From Actinomycetota bacterium (GTDB lineage Bacteria; Actinomycetota; Coriobacteriia; Anaerosomatales; Anaerosomataceae): a stretch of DNA of 64,000 nucleotides. Under the pieces are notes generated by a model. The model ran no database searches. It had not been told where the DNA came from and saw only the letters and a program-made list of their open reading frames with translations. The position numbers and the translations under genes were made by a program. Location of the stretch: positions 491,443 to 555,442 of the forward strand of contig RCMX01000006.1 in NCBI GenBank assembly GCA_004348925.1, read 5' to 3'. Positions 17,248-24,851 of this stretch are shown piece by piece (position 1 is the stretch's first letter; every line of letters starts with the position of its first letter).

Positions 17248-17769
17248 TTAGGCGTCAGCGACGCCTTCATCCACTCCACGAAACACGACGTCGAGGCCTG
17301 CGTCGGCCAGCAGCGTTCGCAGCACCTCCATGAAGACACCCGCGGTGGGTGCATCGGTGGCGCGAGGCGAGTCTCCGGCCGCGAACAGCGCCTCTATCTC
17401 GCCACCCGCGTACCCGAAGCACGTGCGGGTGACGCCGCAGTTCGGGCTGCCGTCAACGCCGAGCACCACCTCAATCACGCACGTGTCGTCTGCCAGCGCG
17501 ACGAGTGTGTCGATGGTTGGCTCGAGGATTCGTTCGCAATGACGGCGGTACGCGGAGACGTCGTACTGCTCGCGCGTCATCCCCCACCGACGCATACCAA
17601 GGTACGTCGCTTCGGGACACGGGAGCTGCACGATGCCGACGCCAGCCTCCAGGAGCGGAAGCACGACCTCGCGACGCACACCAGCGTACTCGGCCAGGCC
17701 GAGGACCTTGGTGTTGACGTTGAGGTGACAGTGCGCCAGGACTGCCACGCGACGCGAACGCTGAGACAT
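17248..17769 (-). CDS. TudS-related putative desulfidase (DUF523-like)
   Basis: A 173-residue protein of the TudS/DUF523 group, in which three Cys hold a [4Fe-4S] cluster that removes sulfur from thio-compounds. The matching elements are 'LAHCHLN', 'QLPCPEATYLGMRRWGM' and 'GSPNCGVTRTC'. The ATG at 17769 was chosen for its AGGAGC ribosome site; longer starts have no support. It is first in a group with an amino-acid binding protein and permease. Substrate unknown. Domain recognition is good. Confidence 0.83.
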   Translation of the reverse strand: MSQRSRRVAVLAHCHLNVNTKVLGLAEYAGVRREVVLPLLEAGVGIVQLPCPEATYLGMRRWGMTREQYDVSAYRRHCERILEPTIDTLVALADDTCVIEVVLGVDGSPNCGVTRTCFGYAGGEIEALFAAGDSPRATDAPTAGVFMEVLRTLLADAGLDVVFRGVDEGVADA

Positions 17770-17782
17770 GCCGCTCCTGATT

Positions 17783-17802
17783 CTGCTCGGCATACCGAAC
17801 AG
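17783..17802. promoter_or_regulatory. Inverted repeat upstream of the TudS-like gene
   Basis: CTGCTCGG-CATA-CCGAACAG, 8-base arms with one mismatch, 14-33 bases before the TudS-like start. It could be an operator or a hairpin in the mRNA leader. Confidence 0.35.
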
Positions 17803-17836
17803 CATCAGACTAGCATATCGCACCTATCATACAACC

Positions 17837-18397
17837 CTATAGCCGTCGCACGCGCACCCCAAGCTCGGCGATCGCGTCGTGGACGCTGCTCGCCCCGATG
17901 GCGTCTCGGCAGTTGAGCGCGATCCGGGCGCACGCGATCGCGTCAGACGCTGCGTCGTGGTGTTGGAGCTCGATTCCGCAGTGATCGCAGACCGTGGGCA
18001 GTTTGTGGTTGTGCAGGTACGGAAACGCACGACGCGCCAGGGCGACCGAGCACGCGTAGTGCGTGTTCGGCAGCGGAATGCGGTAGTGGTCGTGCACCGC
18101 GCGCAGGACCGAGACATCGAAGCTGGCCGAGTGTGCCAGCACGTGGCGACCGGCCAGAAACGGCTCGATCGAACCGTAGAGCTCGGCGTAGCTTGGCGCC
18201 AAGAGCGTCTGCGACGGCGTGATCCCGTGCACGCCGATGTTGCGAGGGTCGTAGCGATTGCCCGGCGGTCGCATCAGCCATGATGCGGTCGCGGCGACCG
18301 CACCGTCCTCGATGACCGCGATGCCGAGCGCGCATGCCGAGTCCCGCGAAGCCGTCGCGGTCTCGAAGTCGATGGCGACCCACGTGTCGGATGTCAT
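17837..18397 (-). CDS. DnaQ-like 3'-5' exonuclease (DEDDh family)
   Basis: A 186-residue single-domain exonuclease. ExoI is 'VAIDFETATA' (Asp and Glu ligands), ExoII 'LAHSASFDVSVL', ExoIII 'HHDAASDAIACARIAL', with the His and Asp of DEDDh enzymes. A pair of Cys ('CDHCGIELQHH') inside may bind metal. It resembles the proofreading subunit but is stand-alone. Its ATG overlaps the stop of a 57-residue Cys-containing gene by four bases (ATGA), so the two are co-translated. DNA or RNA trimming is expected; the specific role is unknown. Confidence 0.88.
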   Translation of the reverse strand: MTSDTWVAIDFETATASRDSACALGIAVIEDGAVAATASWLMRPPGNRYDPRNIGVHGITPSQTLLAPSYAELYGSIEPFLAGRHVLAHSASFDVSVLRAVHDHYRIPLPNTHYACSVALARRAFPYLHNHKLPTVCDHCGIELQHHDAASDAIACARIALNCRDAIGASSVHDAIAELGVRVRRL

Positions 18398-18567
18398 CCG
18401 ATCGGCCGTCCGAAGAGTTTGCGGATGCGACCAGTGAGCGTGAGTTTGGGTTCGCACGGGCGCGAGTCGGGCGAGCGATTGCTGGCGGGCGAGACGCACA
18501 TGCCCGTGCCGGGCTGGCGATTGCGCTCGGGGTACTTCACGCAGTACTTGCACCAGACCTTGGGCAC
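18394..18567 (-). CDS. 57-residue Cys-containing small protein coupled to the exonuclease
   Basis: Small gene with a GTG start, GAGAGG six bases upstream, and ATGA overlap with the exonuclease start. The protein has 'VWCKYCVKYPERN' near its start, then single Cys at residues 24 and 38, giving a possible Cys4 metal site, and a basic C-terminus ('TGRIRKLFGRP'). The strong ribosome site, coupling and Cys pattern argue it is real. It may bind nucleic acid and assist the exonuclease (inference). No family recognised. Confidence 0.65.
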   Translation of the reverse strand: MPKVWCKYCVKYPERNRQPGTGMCVSPASNRSPDSRPCEPKLTLTGRIRKLFGRPIG

Positions 18568-18803
18568 GTAGGTCCTCTCATCCCGTTGCCTACCACGTCA
18601 GTGTGCTTCAAGCGTATGCATCGCGCCACTGTGCTACGGTCTCCTTGAGGCGGTTCCAACGTCATGCGTTCGATGGCCGAGGGGGAATCGAAGGTGAGGG
18701 ACGTGTCGATACACGGCCCACTCGATTCCGACGCGTTCACCCGGGACATTGGCGAGGTGTACCGCCAGACGCCCAAGGTCGGGCCGTCGCCAGCCGCGGC
18801 TTG
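18568..18803. other. Intergenic stretch without a convincing gene
   Basis: A plus-strand reading frame from about 18691 (GTG after GAGGGGG) gives a protein-like start of some 35 residues but then runs antisense into the membrane-protein gene, so it may be a gene remnant. Nothing else is recognised. Confidence 0.3.
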
Positions 18804-19208
18804 TTACAGGCGCTGCGATCCTCGGCTGATCATGCCCCACACGAACACGAACACCCAAAGCGCCCAGGGCGCCAGAACCCACTTGGCGACCGACGCGTTG
18901 AGCTTGCTGTTGCCATTCGCCAACGCCTGATTGCCCATGATGGCAGCGGCGAGCATGCCGAAGAGCGCCACGAACGCCACAATCGTGTGAAGCAGGTCAG
19001 CCAGCGGCGAGAGGTCGAGACCGCCGGCGGCGATCGCCATCATCGCGGTGGCGAGCACGTCGAACGCAAGACCGATGAACAGGAAGGTCACATTGCGGCG
19101 GCTCACGGCTTTCGAGCGGAACGCCGAGATACTACCGATCGAGTACATGACGAGCGCGACCAGAAGTGCGACGAGTCCGATGACGATGTTGATCGGCATA
19201 GCTCCCAT
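18804..19208 (-). CDS. HsmA-like four-helix membrane protein
   Basis: A 134-residue protein with four transmembrane helices. The layout 'LVMYSIGSISAFRSKAVSRRNVTFLFIGLAFDVLAT' resembles the HsmA family of small bacterial membrane proteins, whose function is not settled. An ATG at 19208 has AAGGGGG ten bases upstream; a second ATG at 19199 is possible. It stands alone, with only the acidic 85-residue gene upstream on the same strand. Confidence 0.72.
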   Translation of the reverse strand: MGAMPINIVIGLVALLVALVMYSIGSISAFRSKAVSRRNVTFLFIGLAFDVLATAMMAIAAGGLDLSPLADLLHTIVAFVALFGMLAAAIMGNQALANGNSKLNASVAKWVLAPWALWVFVFVWGMISRGSQRL

Positions 19209-19327
19209 CAGCGTGAATCCCCCTTCGTGTGCGTGCTGACTGCCCCCTGCGAACGGTGCCGAGATGCGCACCTTGTCGAAGCTTAACCCCAGCACTGGCT
19301 TCTTGTCTCTGGCGGAACCACGCGGCA

Positions 19328-19585
19328 CTAGCGGTCTTCGAGAACAACCTCTGCGTCGCGCTCGCTCCACTCGGCAGGGGCCTCGCCCTCGTCGTACAGC
19401 GAGAGTGTGATGTCGCGGGCGTACTCGGGCTCTACTGGTGCGGGCTCCACCATCTGCACCCGACTGCCCACGTCATCGGTCTGCAGCCCGCGCAGCACGT
19501 CGATCAACTCCTCGATGTCGGTGTGCGTGAGGAAGAGCTCGATGCTGCCGAGCGTGCGGTCGGAATCGGCGTCGTAGATGCGCAT
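19328..19585 (-). CDS. Small acidic protein, unknown
   Basis: An 85-residue, strongly acidic, Cys-free soluble protein ('IELFLTHTDIEELIDVLRGL', 'ARDITLSLYDEGE'). The alternating strand-helix pattern suggests a compact alpha/beta fold. GAAAGG precedes the ATG by eight bases. It is monocistronic between two membrane-protein genes. No family recognised. Confidence 0.65.
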   Translation of the reverse strand: MRIYDADSDRTLGSIELFLTHTDIEELIDVLRGLQTDDVGSRVQMVEPAPVEPEYARDITLSLYDEGEAPAEWSERDAEVVLEDR

Positions 19586-19664
19586 GTGTCGCGCCTTTCA
19601 TGGTTGGTAGCAGATGGCCGAGCAGCGCTGCGCGCCAACACCATTCTAGCGCGCAGCGGCGCTC

Positions 19665-20081
19665 CTACCCGCGCAGCCCCGCAACAGTCACATGCATGCC
19701 GAGAACCGCCCACAGCAGCAGGCCGTCCACGAGCAGTGGCAGAACCGCCCATCCCGAGAGCCATGCGACCTGCAGCACGATCGACGCAGCCGCGCCGCCG
19801 ATGACCAACCACTGGAACCACGACGCCGGCACCAACCAGCCGAAGACCGCGGCGGCGGCGGCGAGAAAGCAGACCGCCGCGGTGATGCCGAGGATCGGCG
19901 TGATCGTGTCACGAAGCGCGCCAGCGTGCAGCAGTCCGCGTGTATCGGCGAAAAACGGCCACAGGAAGCCGCCACCCGTGAAGAGCGGAGGCGGAGCCTG
20001 GCCTGGCGCCGCGGGGACAAGCGCGCTGAGGTTCACCTGCGCACCCACGAGCAGCAGAACGATCGAGAACACCTTGCTCAT
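19665..20081 (-). CDS. Four-helix membrane protein controlled by the TetR neighbour
   Basis: A 138-residue integral membrane protein with about four helices and a Pro-rich first loop ('PAAPGQAPPPLFTGGGF'). GAAGGAG lies eight bases before the ATG. It lies directly downstream of the tetR gene on the same strand, and the gap between them carries a copy of the GGAAAC-N14-GTTTCC element found at the tetR promoter, so it is a likely TetR target. Function unknown. Confidence 0.75.
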   Translation of the reverse strand: MSKVFSIVLLLVGAQVNLSALVPAAPGQAPPPLFTGGGFLWPFFADTRGLLHAGALRDTITPILGITAAVCFLAAAAAVFGWLVPASWFQWLVIGGAAASIVLQVAWLSGWAVLPLLVDGLLLWAVLGMHVTVAGLRG

Positions 20082-20104
20082 TTCAAACACTCCTTCATTG
20101 TGGC

Positions 20105-20130
20105 GGAAACTGTGCGTGCCCTGAGTTTCC
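20105..20130. promoter_or_regulatory. TetR operator copy (GGAAAC-N14-GTTTCC)
   Basis: Arms GGAAAC (20105-20110) and GTTTCC (20125-20130) have the same spacing as the element at 20734-20759. Read on the other strand, the last 15 bases differ from that copy at one position (GCACGCACAGTTTCC against GCATGCACAGTTTCC). Confidence 0.65.
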
Positions 20131-20172
20131 ACAGGGCCTGACAAAGGCCGCGCGCAAACGCGGCCCGTACTC

Positions 20173-20712
20173 CTAGCGGATGAAATTGCCGAGACGCTCC
20201 AGCAGCTCCTCATCCCGGTTGTATGCGGGATCGGCGTTCACCAGCATGAGGTACTCGACGACAACCGCCGTGGCCATCTTCTCGACCAACGCGGCATCGC
20301 CGCTCCTGAACTCGCCGGCGTCCATTCCCCCCTGCACGAGCTCACGCAGTAGGTCGCCCGTCGCCTTTCGGAACACATCCGCGGCGATCTCGTACTCGTG
20401 CAACCACTCATCCGCACTCGTCTCTTCCACGTGTGTGCGGGCCATGTCCAACACCGATCGCATCACCGCCTCCACTCGTGCCGAGAAGTCGGGCAGTGGG
20501 GCGACTGCGGCAGCAAGACGCTTCTTCTCGGCGAGGGCCTGCCGGGCGACAACATGCGCGTAGATGTCGCGCTTGCCATCGAAGTGAACGTAGATGGTCT
20601 TCTTCGAGATCTTGAGGTCGCACGCGATCTCGTCCAGATTCGCCTTGGTATACCCGACGGTGCGGACCTGACGTTCGAAAGCGTCCACGATCTGTTGCTG
20701 TGCTGCGTTCAT
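20173..20712 (-). CDS. TetR/AcrR family regulator
   Basis: A 179-residue repressor. N-terminal helix-turn-helix 'NLDEIACDLKISKKTIYVHF' with 'DGKRDIYAHVV', then an all-helical ligand domain. I prefer the ATG at 20712, because a promoter (TTGACA at 20781-20776 on this strand) and two operators lie just ahead of it. An ATG at 20748 adds 12 residues but would sit inside the operator and at the predicted transcription start. It probably represses itself and the downstream membrane-protein gene. Ligand unknown. Confidence 0.88.
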   Translation of the reverse strand: MNAAQQQIVDAFERQVRTVGYTKANLDEIACDLKISKKTIYVHFDGKRDIYAHVVARQALAEKKRLAAAVAPLPDFSARVEAVMRSVLDMARTHVEETSADEWLHEYEIAADVFRKATGDLLRELVQGGMDAGEFRSGDAALVEKMATAVVVEYLMLVNADPAYNRDEELLERLGNFIR

Positions 20713-20733
20713 GACATCGACCCATTCCCGCTC

Positions 20734-20790
20734 GGAAACTTGCTGCATGCACAGTTTCCTACGCGGAAACTCGTCTGTCAAGCAGTTTCC
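20734..20790 (-). promoter_or_regulatory. tetR promoter with overlapping GTTTCC/GGAAAC operators
   Basis: TTGACA (-35) at 20781-20776 on the minus strand. A perfect palindrome GTTTCC-TACGC-GGAAAC occupies 20754-20770, inside the -35/-10 spacer and -10. A second element, GGAAAC (20734-20739) - N14 - GTTTCC (20754-20759), shares one arm with it. A further GTTTCC is at 20785-20790. Binding here would block RNA polymerase. Confidence 0.65.
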
Positions 20791-21260
20791 TGACGCAGTC
20801 TCCGATTTCCCCGCAGGATGCCAACGATCGATGCCAATGACCCGACTGCAACGAGCACGAGCAGCGCCACCGACTCGGCAAGATAGACGATGCCGCAGTA
20901 CGTGAACACGACTCCAAGCTGCTCGGGCGATCGCACCCCGTAGATGATCGTGCCGAGGAACACCCAGACGGGCACCCACTCGGCAAGCATGACGAGGGCG
21001 AGGATCCGAGCCGCCTTAAGCCACTTCGCGGCAACGCCCCGCCATGGAGCGGCGATGAACGCCACGATCACCGCGGCAACCGGCGCCAGGTCGAAGAGCG
21101 GGACGACAAGCGCTGCAGCCACAAACGCAAGGAGCTGCAGCGCCAGCACGAGCGGCACCGCGCCCAACAACAGCACGAGCACCGCAAGCGGCGCGGGTCG
21201 CAGCTCGACGGGCTCGGCCGGCACCATCGTGGGACCTGCGAACGCGAGTTCATCGGACAT
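20778..21260 (-). CDS. Integral membrane protein, unknown
   Basis: A 160-residue protein with an acidic N-terminus and four or five hydrophobic helices ('LAVLVLLLGAVPLVLALQLL', 'ALVVPLFDLAPVAAVIVAFI' and others), ending in a basic tail. The ATG at 21260 has AGGGGGAG close upstream. Its stop codon lies beside the tetR promoter. It starts 63 bp after the XRE-membrane gene on the same strand. Family not recognised. Confidence 0.75.
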   Translation of the reverse strand: MSDELAFAGPTMVPAEPVELRPAPLAVLVLLLGAVPLVLALQLLAFVAAALVVPLFDLAPVAAVIVAFIAAPWRGVAAKWLKAARILALVMLAEWVPVWVFLGTIIYGVRSPEQLGVVFTYCGIVYLAESVALLVLVAVGSLASIVGILRGNRRLRQETA

Positions 21261-21323
21261 GGCTCCCCCTCTGCCGTCCACCCTACAGAGCAAGGACACC
21301 ACGGCTCGGCGAGGCGCGCAGCC

Positions 21324-22046
21324 TTAGTTGTTGGTGTCGCTGCGCCGACGCCGGGTGATCCCAGCCGCGAACATGCAGCCAGCGATGCTCGCCAGGATGT
21401 CGGTCTTGAGCGCCACACTCGCCGTAACGGCCCCGCCGATTCCCGAGAACTCTATAGCCGGCACACCCACGTACGCACCCCACGCGATCGAAATGCCGGC
21501 CGGGATGAAGAAGACCAGTAGCGGCACCAGCCACAACATGCGCGAACGCGAGTGCGTGAGCCTGGCGATTGGAGCGAGCAGTACGTACGGCACGAACACG
21601 AAGAGTGCCTCGGCAAGTATCCAGGTGATCGCCATGGCCGGGGAGATCCCGATTCCGAAGATCTCGGTGATGTCCTCAACCGTGGAGTGGAGAAGTGGTT
21701 GGGCAACGGCGTAGTAGAAGACAAAGGAGGCTGCTGCGGCGAGGATGAGTGCGATCGTGTCCGCTCGGCGGCCCGAAGGCCGGCTGCTGCTGTCATTCGG
21801 CGCCTCGACTTCCGGCGCAACCGCTGCGACCTCGAGGCCGTTCGCTTCGCGATTGAGCAGCTCGTCGAGCGTGATGCCGTAGAGCTTCGCAAGGGCGATG
21901 AGGTTGTCGGTATCCGGCGCGGTCTCGGCGCGTTCCCAGTTGGAGACAGCCTGCCTGCTCACGCCAAGGCTAGCGGCGAGCTCCTCTTGGGAGAGCCCGC
22001 GCGCGCGGCGGCGTGCCGCTAGGCGCTGACCGATCTCGATGTCCAT
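21324..22046 (-). CDS. XRE-family regulator fused to a membrane domain
   Basis: A 240-residue protein: N-terminal HTH_3 domain ('LSQEELAASLGVSRQAVSNWERAETAPDTDNLIALAKLYGITLDELL', given here as landmarks), a charged linker, then four transmembrane helices. Membrane-tethered XRE regulators couple a membrane signal to transcription. The adjacent downstream membrane-protein gene may be its partner. Starts at 22046. The DNA-binding domain is certain; signal and targets are unknown. Confidence 0.85.
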   Translation of the reverse strand: MDIEIGQRLAARRRARGLSQEELAASLGVSRQAVSNWERAETAPDTDNLIALAKLYGITLDELLNREANGLEVAAVAPEVEAPNDSSSRPSGRRADTIALILAAAASFVFYYAVAQPLLHSTVEDITEIFGIGISPAMAITWILAEALFVFVPYVLLAPIARLTHSRSRMLWLVPLLVFFIPAGISIAWGAYVGVPAIEFSGIGGAVTASVALKTDILASIAGCMFAAGITRRRRSDTNN

Positions 22047-22414
22047 GAATCCGCTCCCCCATGCCGGGCGCCGGTCGGCGCCTACCCTTCATGCGATTCC
22101 TCTGTGAGTATCGGCAGTTCGCGCGCGCTTGCTCTACCCACTCGCGTTGTCACTTCCGCAAGTATCGCTTGCGCACAGCGCGGAGAGAACACCGAGACGG
22201 CCCTCCGCCGGGCCTCTCGCGGCATATCGAAGCGCATCGATGCCTCCGAAAAGGGCACCGGCGGCGGCACCTGTATCGTGTGCGCGCACCACATCGCGCA
22301 TCACCGCAGCACGTCCGGCGCTTTACCCCGCCAACCATCGTGGCTACTGTTGGGGCAGACGGCAGTTCGTCGCCTGGAACGCGCGCAATCACCCCACGTA
22401 CGAAAGCGGGCTGC
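22047..22414. other. 368-bp gap upstream of the radical SAM operon
   Basis: Open in several frames because of high GC, but no frame looks like protein and no clear promoter, terminator or known riboswitch was recognised. It should hold the promoter of the radical SAM operon and perhaps that of the divergent XRE gene. Confidence 0.3.
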
Positions 22415-23782
22415 ATGCTCAGAGACTACGTGTTCCACGACGCCACCCGAAGCTTCTGCAGCGCGTGCCAGGAACTCTGTGACGCCAAGATCATCATCAA
22501 GAACGGGAGCGCATACCTCCTGAAGACGTGCCGCACGCACGGCGAGGAGCTGGCGCTCTTCGAGGAGGACGCGAGCTACCTCTTCGAGAAGCACCGCTAC
22601 GACAAGCCCGGCAACCGCGCGAAGGCCGAGACTCCGGTTCGCGACGGCTGCCCGTACGACTGCGGTCTGTGCCCGGACCACGAGCAGCACACCTGCATCG
22701 GCCTCATCGAAGTCACCCACGCGTGCGACCTCGGGTGTCCTGTCTGCTACGCCAGCTCGGGCACCGGCGAGCACCTGCCGCTCGAGCAGATCGAGCGCAT
22801 GATGGACTTCTATAAGGCGCGCGAAGGCGGCAAGCCGGAGATCCTGCAGATCGGCGGCGGCGAGCCGACCACGCACCCTCAGATCGAAGCGATCCTCACC
22901 CTCGCGAAGCGCAAGCGCTTCAAGTACGTGATGCTCAACACCAACGGCCTGCGCATTGCCGAGGACCGCGCCTTCGCAACGTTCTTGCGCTCGCTCACCC
23001 CCGGCTTCGAGGTGTACCTGCAGTTCGACGGCCTCAAGGAGCGCGTCTATCAGAAGCTCCGTGGCCGTAAGCTCCTCGAGACCAAGCTCGCCGCGATCGA
23101 GAACCTTCAGGCCGCCGAGGTGCCCATCACGCTGGTAGCCACGATCGTCCGCGGCGTGAACGACACCCAGATCGGCGACATCGTTCACTTCGGCATGGAC
23201 TCCGACTACGTGCGCGGTGTGAACTTCCAGCCGGTCGCATTCTTCGGGCGCGGCCCCGCCGAGAACATCGCGAACCGCGTGACCCTCTCGGGCATACGGC
23301 GCGAGATCGAGCGGCAGACGGACAGCCAGTTCAAGCGCGAGGACATCGTGCCGCTGCCATGCGACGTGGACCGCGTCGCCGTCACATACGCGGTGCGCAA
23401 CGGCAACGGCTTCATGCCGGTCACGAGCAAGATCAAGCTCGACAACTACGTGGAGCTTATCGACAACACCATGGATTTCCGTGCCGAGGACCTGGTGAAG
23501 AACGCCATCACGAGGTCGCTCACCAAGGGCATCGCGTGCGACTGCTTCAGGCTCAAAGACGAGATCATGTCGATCCTGCCCGAGGAGTACCTGAAGTGGA
23601 CGCCACGGCAGCGGGCCGACTTCATCGACAAGAACACCTTCCGGATCACCATCTCGTCGTTCATCGACCGCTACAACTTCGACGCGAAATCCATCAAGAA
23701 GGAGTGCGTGCACGTCATCACGCCGGATCTGAAGCGCATCCCCTTCTCGGCGTACAACATGCTGCACCGGAGCCAGACGTGA
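22415..23782 (+). CDS. Radical SAM protein of the tetraether-synthase-like (Tes/MJ0619) type
   Basis: A 455-residue radical SAM enzyme with extra cluster sites. N-terminal Cys knuckle C15-x2-C18-x3-C22 with C39/H42, then 'GCPYDCGLCPDH' (C79, C83, C86) and C94, then the SAM cluster CxxxCxxC at C104/C108/C111 and 'GGGEPTTHP' for SAM binding. The C-terminus has C375/C377 and 'ECVHV' plus 'IPFSAYNMLHR'. This multi-cluster plan matches archaeal MJ0619-type proteins, which join lipid chains. It leads an operon, coupled by a GTGA overlap to a methyltransferase and then to DUF4395-like and Lgt-like genes. Substrate inferred to be a lipid or lipid-linked molecule. The start is the first Met before the Cys knuckle; the ribosome site is weak. 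Confidence 0.85.
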   Translation: MLRDYVFHDATRSFCSACQELCDAKIIIKNGSAYLLKTCRTHGEELALFEEDASYLFEKHRYDKPGNRAKAETPVRDGCPYDCGLCPDHEQHTCIGLIEVTHACDLGCPVCYASSGTGEHLPLEQIERMMDFYKAREGGKPEILQIGGGEPTTHPQIEAILTLAKRKRFKYVMLNTNGLRIAEDRAFATFLRSLTPGFEVYLQFDGLKERVYQKLRGRKLLETKLAAIENLQAAEVPITLVATIVRGVNDTQIGDIVHFGMDSDYVRGVNFQPVAFFGRGPAENIANRVTLSGIRREIERQTDSQFKREDIVPLPCDVDRVAVTYAVRNGNGFMPVTSKIKLDNYVELIDNTMDFRAEDLVKNAITRSLTKGIACDCFRLKDEIMSILPEEYLKWTPRQRADFIDKNTFRITISSFIDRYNFDAKSIKKECVHVITPDLKRIPFSAYNMLHRSQT

Positions 23783-24411
23783 ACCTGCTCGACACGCTCA
23801 AGGACGCACCGCTGCTGTCGCAGCCACCGTTAGCGATTGCGGCGAACGTGGTGACGTTCCTCGCGTTCCTGCTGGTGGGTGCCGCAGTAGTGGCCGACTT
23901 CCGCGCGTACCACCACCAGGCGAAGCAGGTGGAGAAGAGCGACCGCAGCTTCGTGGAAACAGGCAGCATGACCGCGTTCTTCGTCCTCTACTACATCGTG
24001 CTGAAGCTGCAGCTCATCGTCTTTGAGGTGACCGGGCCCGCACGCGAGGTGATGGTCATCGTCGGACTCCTGGTGATCGTCATCGGCGCCGCGTTCAACA
24101 TCTGGGGCCGAGTGGTTCTCAAGTCGCGGTGGGCCAACCAGATCAAGATCTACGAGGGTCACACGCTTGCCACCACCGGTCCGTACGCCATCGTGCGCCA
24201 TCCGCTGTATGCTTCGCTCATCTGGATGTGCGTGGGTGGCTCGATGGTCTACTCGAACGTAGTGTCGCTTGTGCTCACGTTCAGTGTGTTCGTCCCGATG
24301 ATGTACGTCCGGGGCAAGAAGGAAGACGCGCTCTTGCTCGAGGCGTTCGGCGAGCAGTTCGTACGGTACCGGGCCAAGACCGGGATGTTCTTCCCGAGAG
24401 TAGGGGTGTAG
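23779..24411 (+). CDS. Isoprenylcysteine-methyltransferase-like membrane methyltransferase
   Basis: A 210-residue protein with about five helices and the SAM-binding C-terminal signature of the ICMT/PEMT group: 'GHTLATTGPYAIVRHPLYASL' region (about residues 130-155) and a final 'ALLLEAFGEQFVRYRAKTGMFFP'. Such enzymes methylate small or lipid substrates at the membrane. The GTG start overlaps the radical SAM stop (GTGA), so the two are co-translated. Together with the Lgt-like gene downstream it suggests lipid or lipoprotein modification. Fold is clear; substrate is unknown. Confidence 0.85.
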   Translation: MNLLDTLKDAPLLSQPPLAIAANVVTFLAFLLVGAAVVADFRAYHHQAKQVEKSDRSFVETGSMTAFFVLYYIVLKLQLIVFEVTGPAREVMVIVGLLVIVIGAAFNIWGRVVLKSRWANQIKIYEGHTLATTGPYAIVRHPLYASLIWMCVGGSMVYSNVVSLVLTFSVFVPMMYVRGKKEDALLLEAFGEQFVRYRAKTGMFFPRVGV

Positions 24412-24413
24412 TC

Positions 24414-24851
24414 GTGGAGAACGTGACGATCCAGCGCAATGCGTTCCTGTTCTGCCGTTACGGGGTGGCACTCATGGTCTGGGGAGCGCTCTTCTTCGAG
24501 GGCGCACGGGCGTATCTTCTCGGCGGGGTGTTCGTGATCATGGCGCTGTCGTGGGCGCTGAAGGTCCACCGGGCGCCGATGGTATGGATCTACACACAGA
24601 CGTTCGGGCGGTTCATCCCCTCGAAAGACGTCGTGCTCGACGTGAAGGCGATGCGGGTCGCCCACGGCCTCGGCGCGCTTCTGGCGCTCATCTGCCTGTC
24701 GCTCGTGCTGCGCGACAGCCCGCTCGCGATCTACTTCGTAGTCGCCTTCGCTGCGCTCAAGACGGCAAGCGCCCTCGGCGCGTGCCCCGCGTACAAGATC
24801 TACGGATGCCTCGCCAAGGGCGGTTGCTGCGCGATCACGGGAAAGCGGTGA
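24414..24851 (+). CDS. DUF4395-like membrane protein with Cys-rich end
   Basis: A 145-residue membrane protein with about four helices, a middle amphipathic stretch and a C-terminal 'ALGACPAYKIYGCLAKGGCCAI' motif (four Cys over about 17 residues, described here by its ends). The layout is close to DUF4395. A GTG two bases after the previous stop is preceded by AGGGGTG. It is the third gene of the radical SAM operon and overlaps the Lgt-like gene by four bases. The Cys cluster may bind metal or undergo thiol exchange (inference). Confidence 0.75.
   Translation: MENVTIQRNAFLFCRYGVALMVWGALFFEGARAYLLGGVFVIMALSWALKVHRAPMVWIYTQTFGRFIPSKDVVLDVKAMRVAHGLGALLALICLSLVLRDSPLAIYFVVAFAALKTASALGACPAYKIYGCLAKGGCCAITGKR

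Noticed and set aside
18664-18930. 88-codon plus-strand frame
   Set aside because: Starts plausibly but runs antisense into the HsmA-like gene; at most a gene remnant.
22301-23767. Minus-strand open frame of 488 codons over the radical SAM gene
   Set aside because: Shadow frame; no domain, while the plus strand has all cluster motifs.
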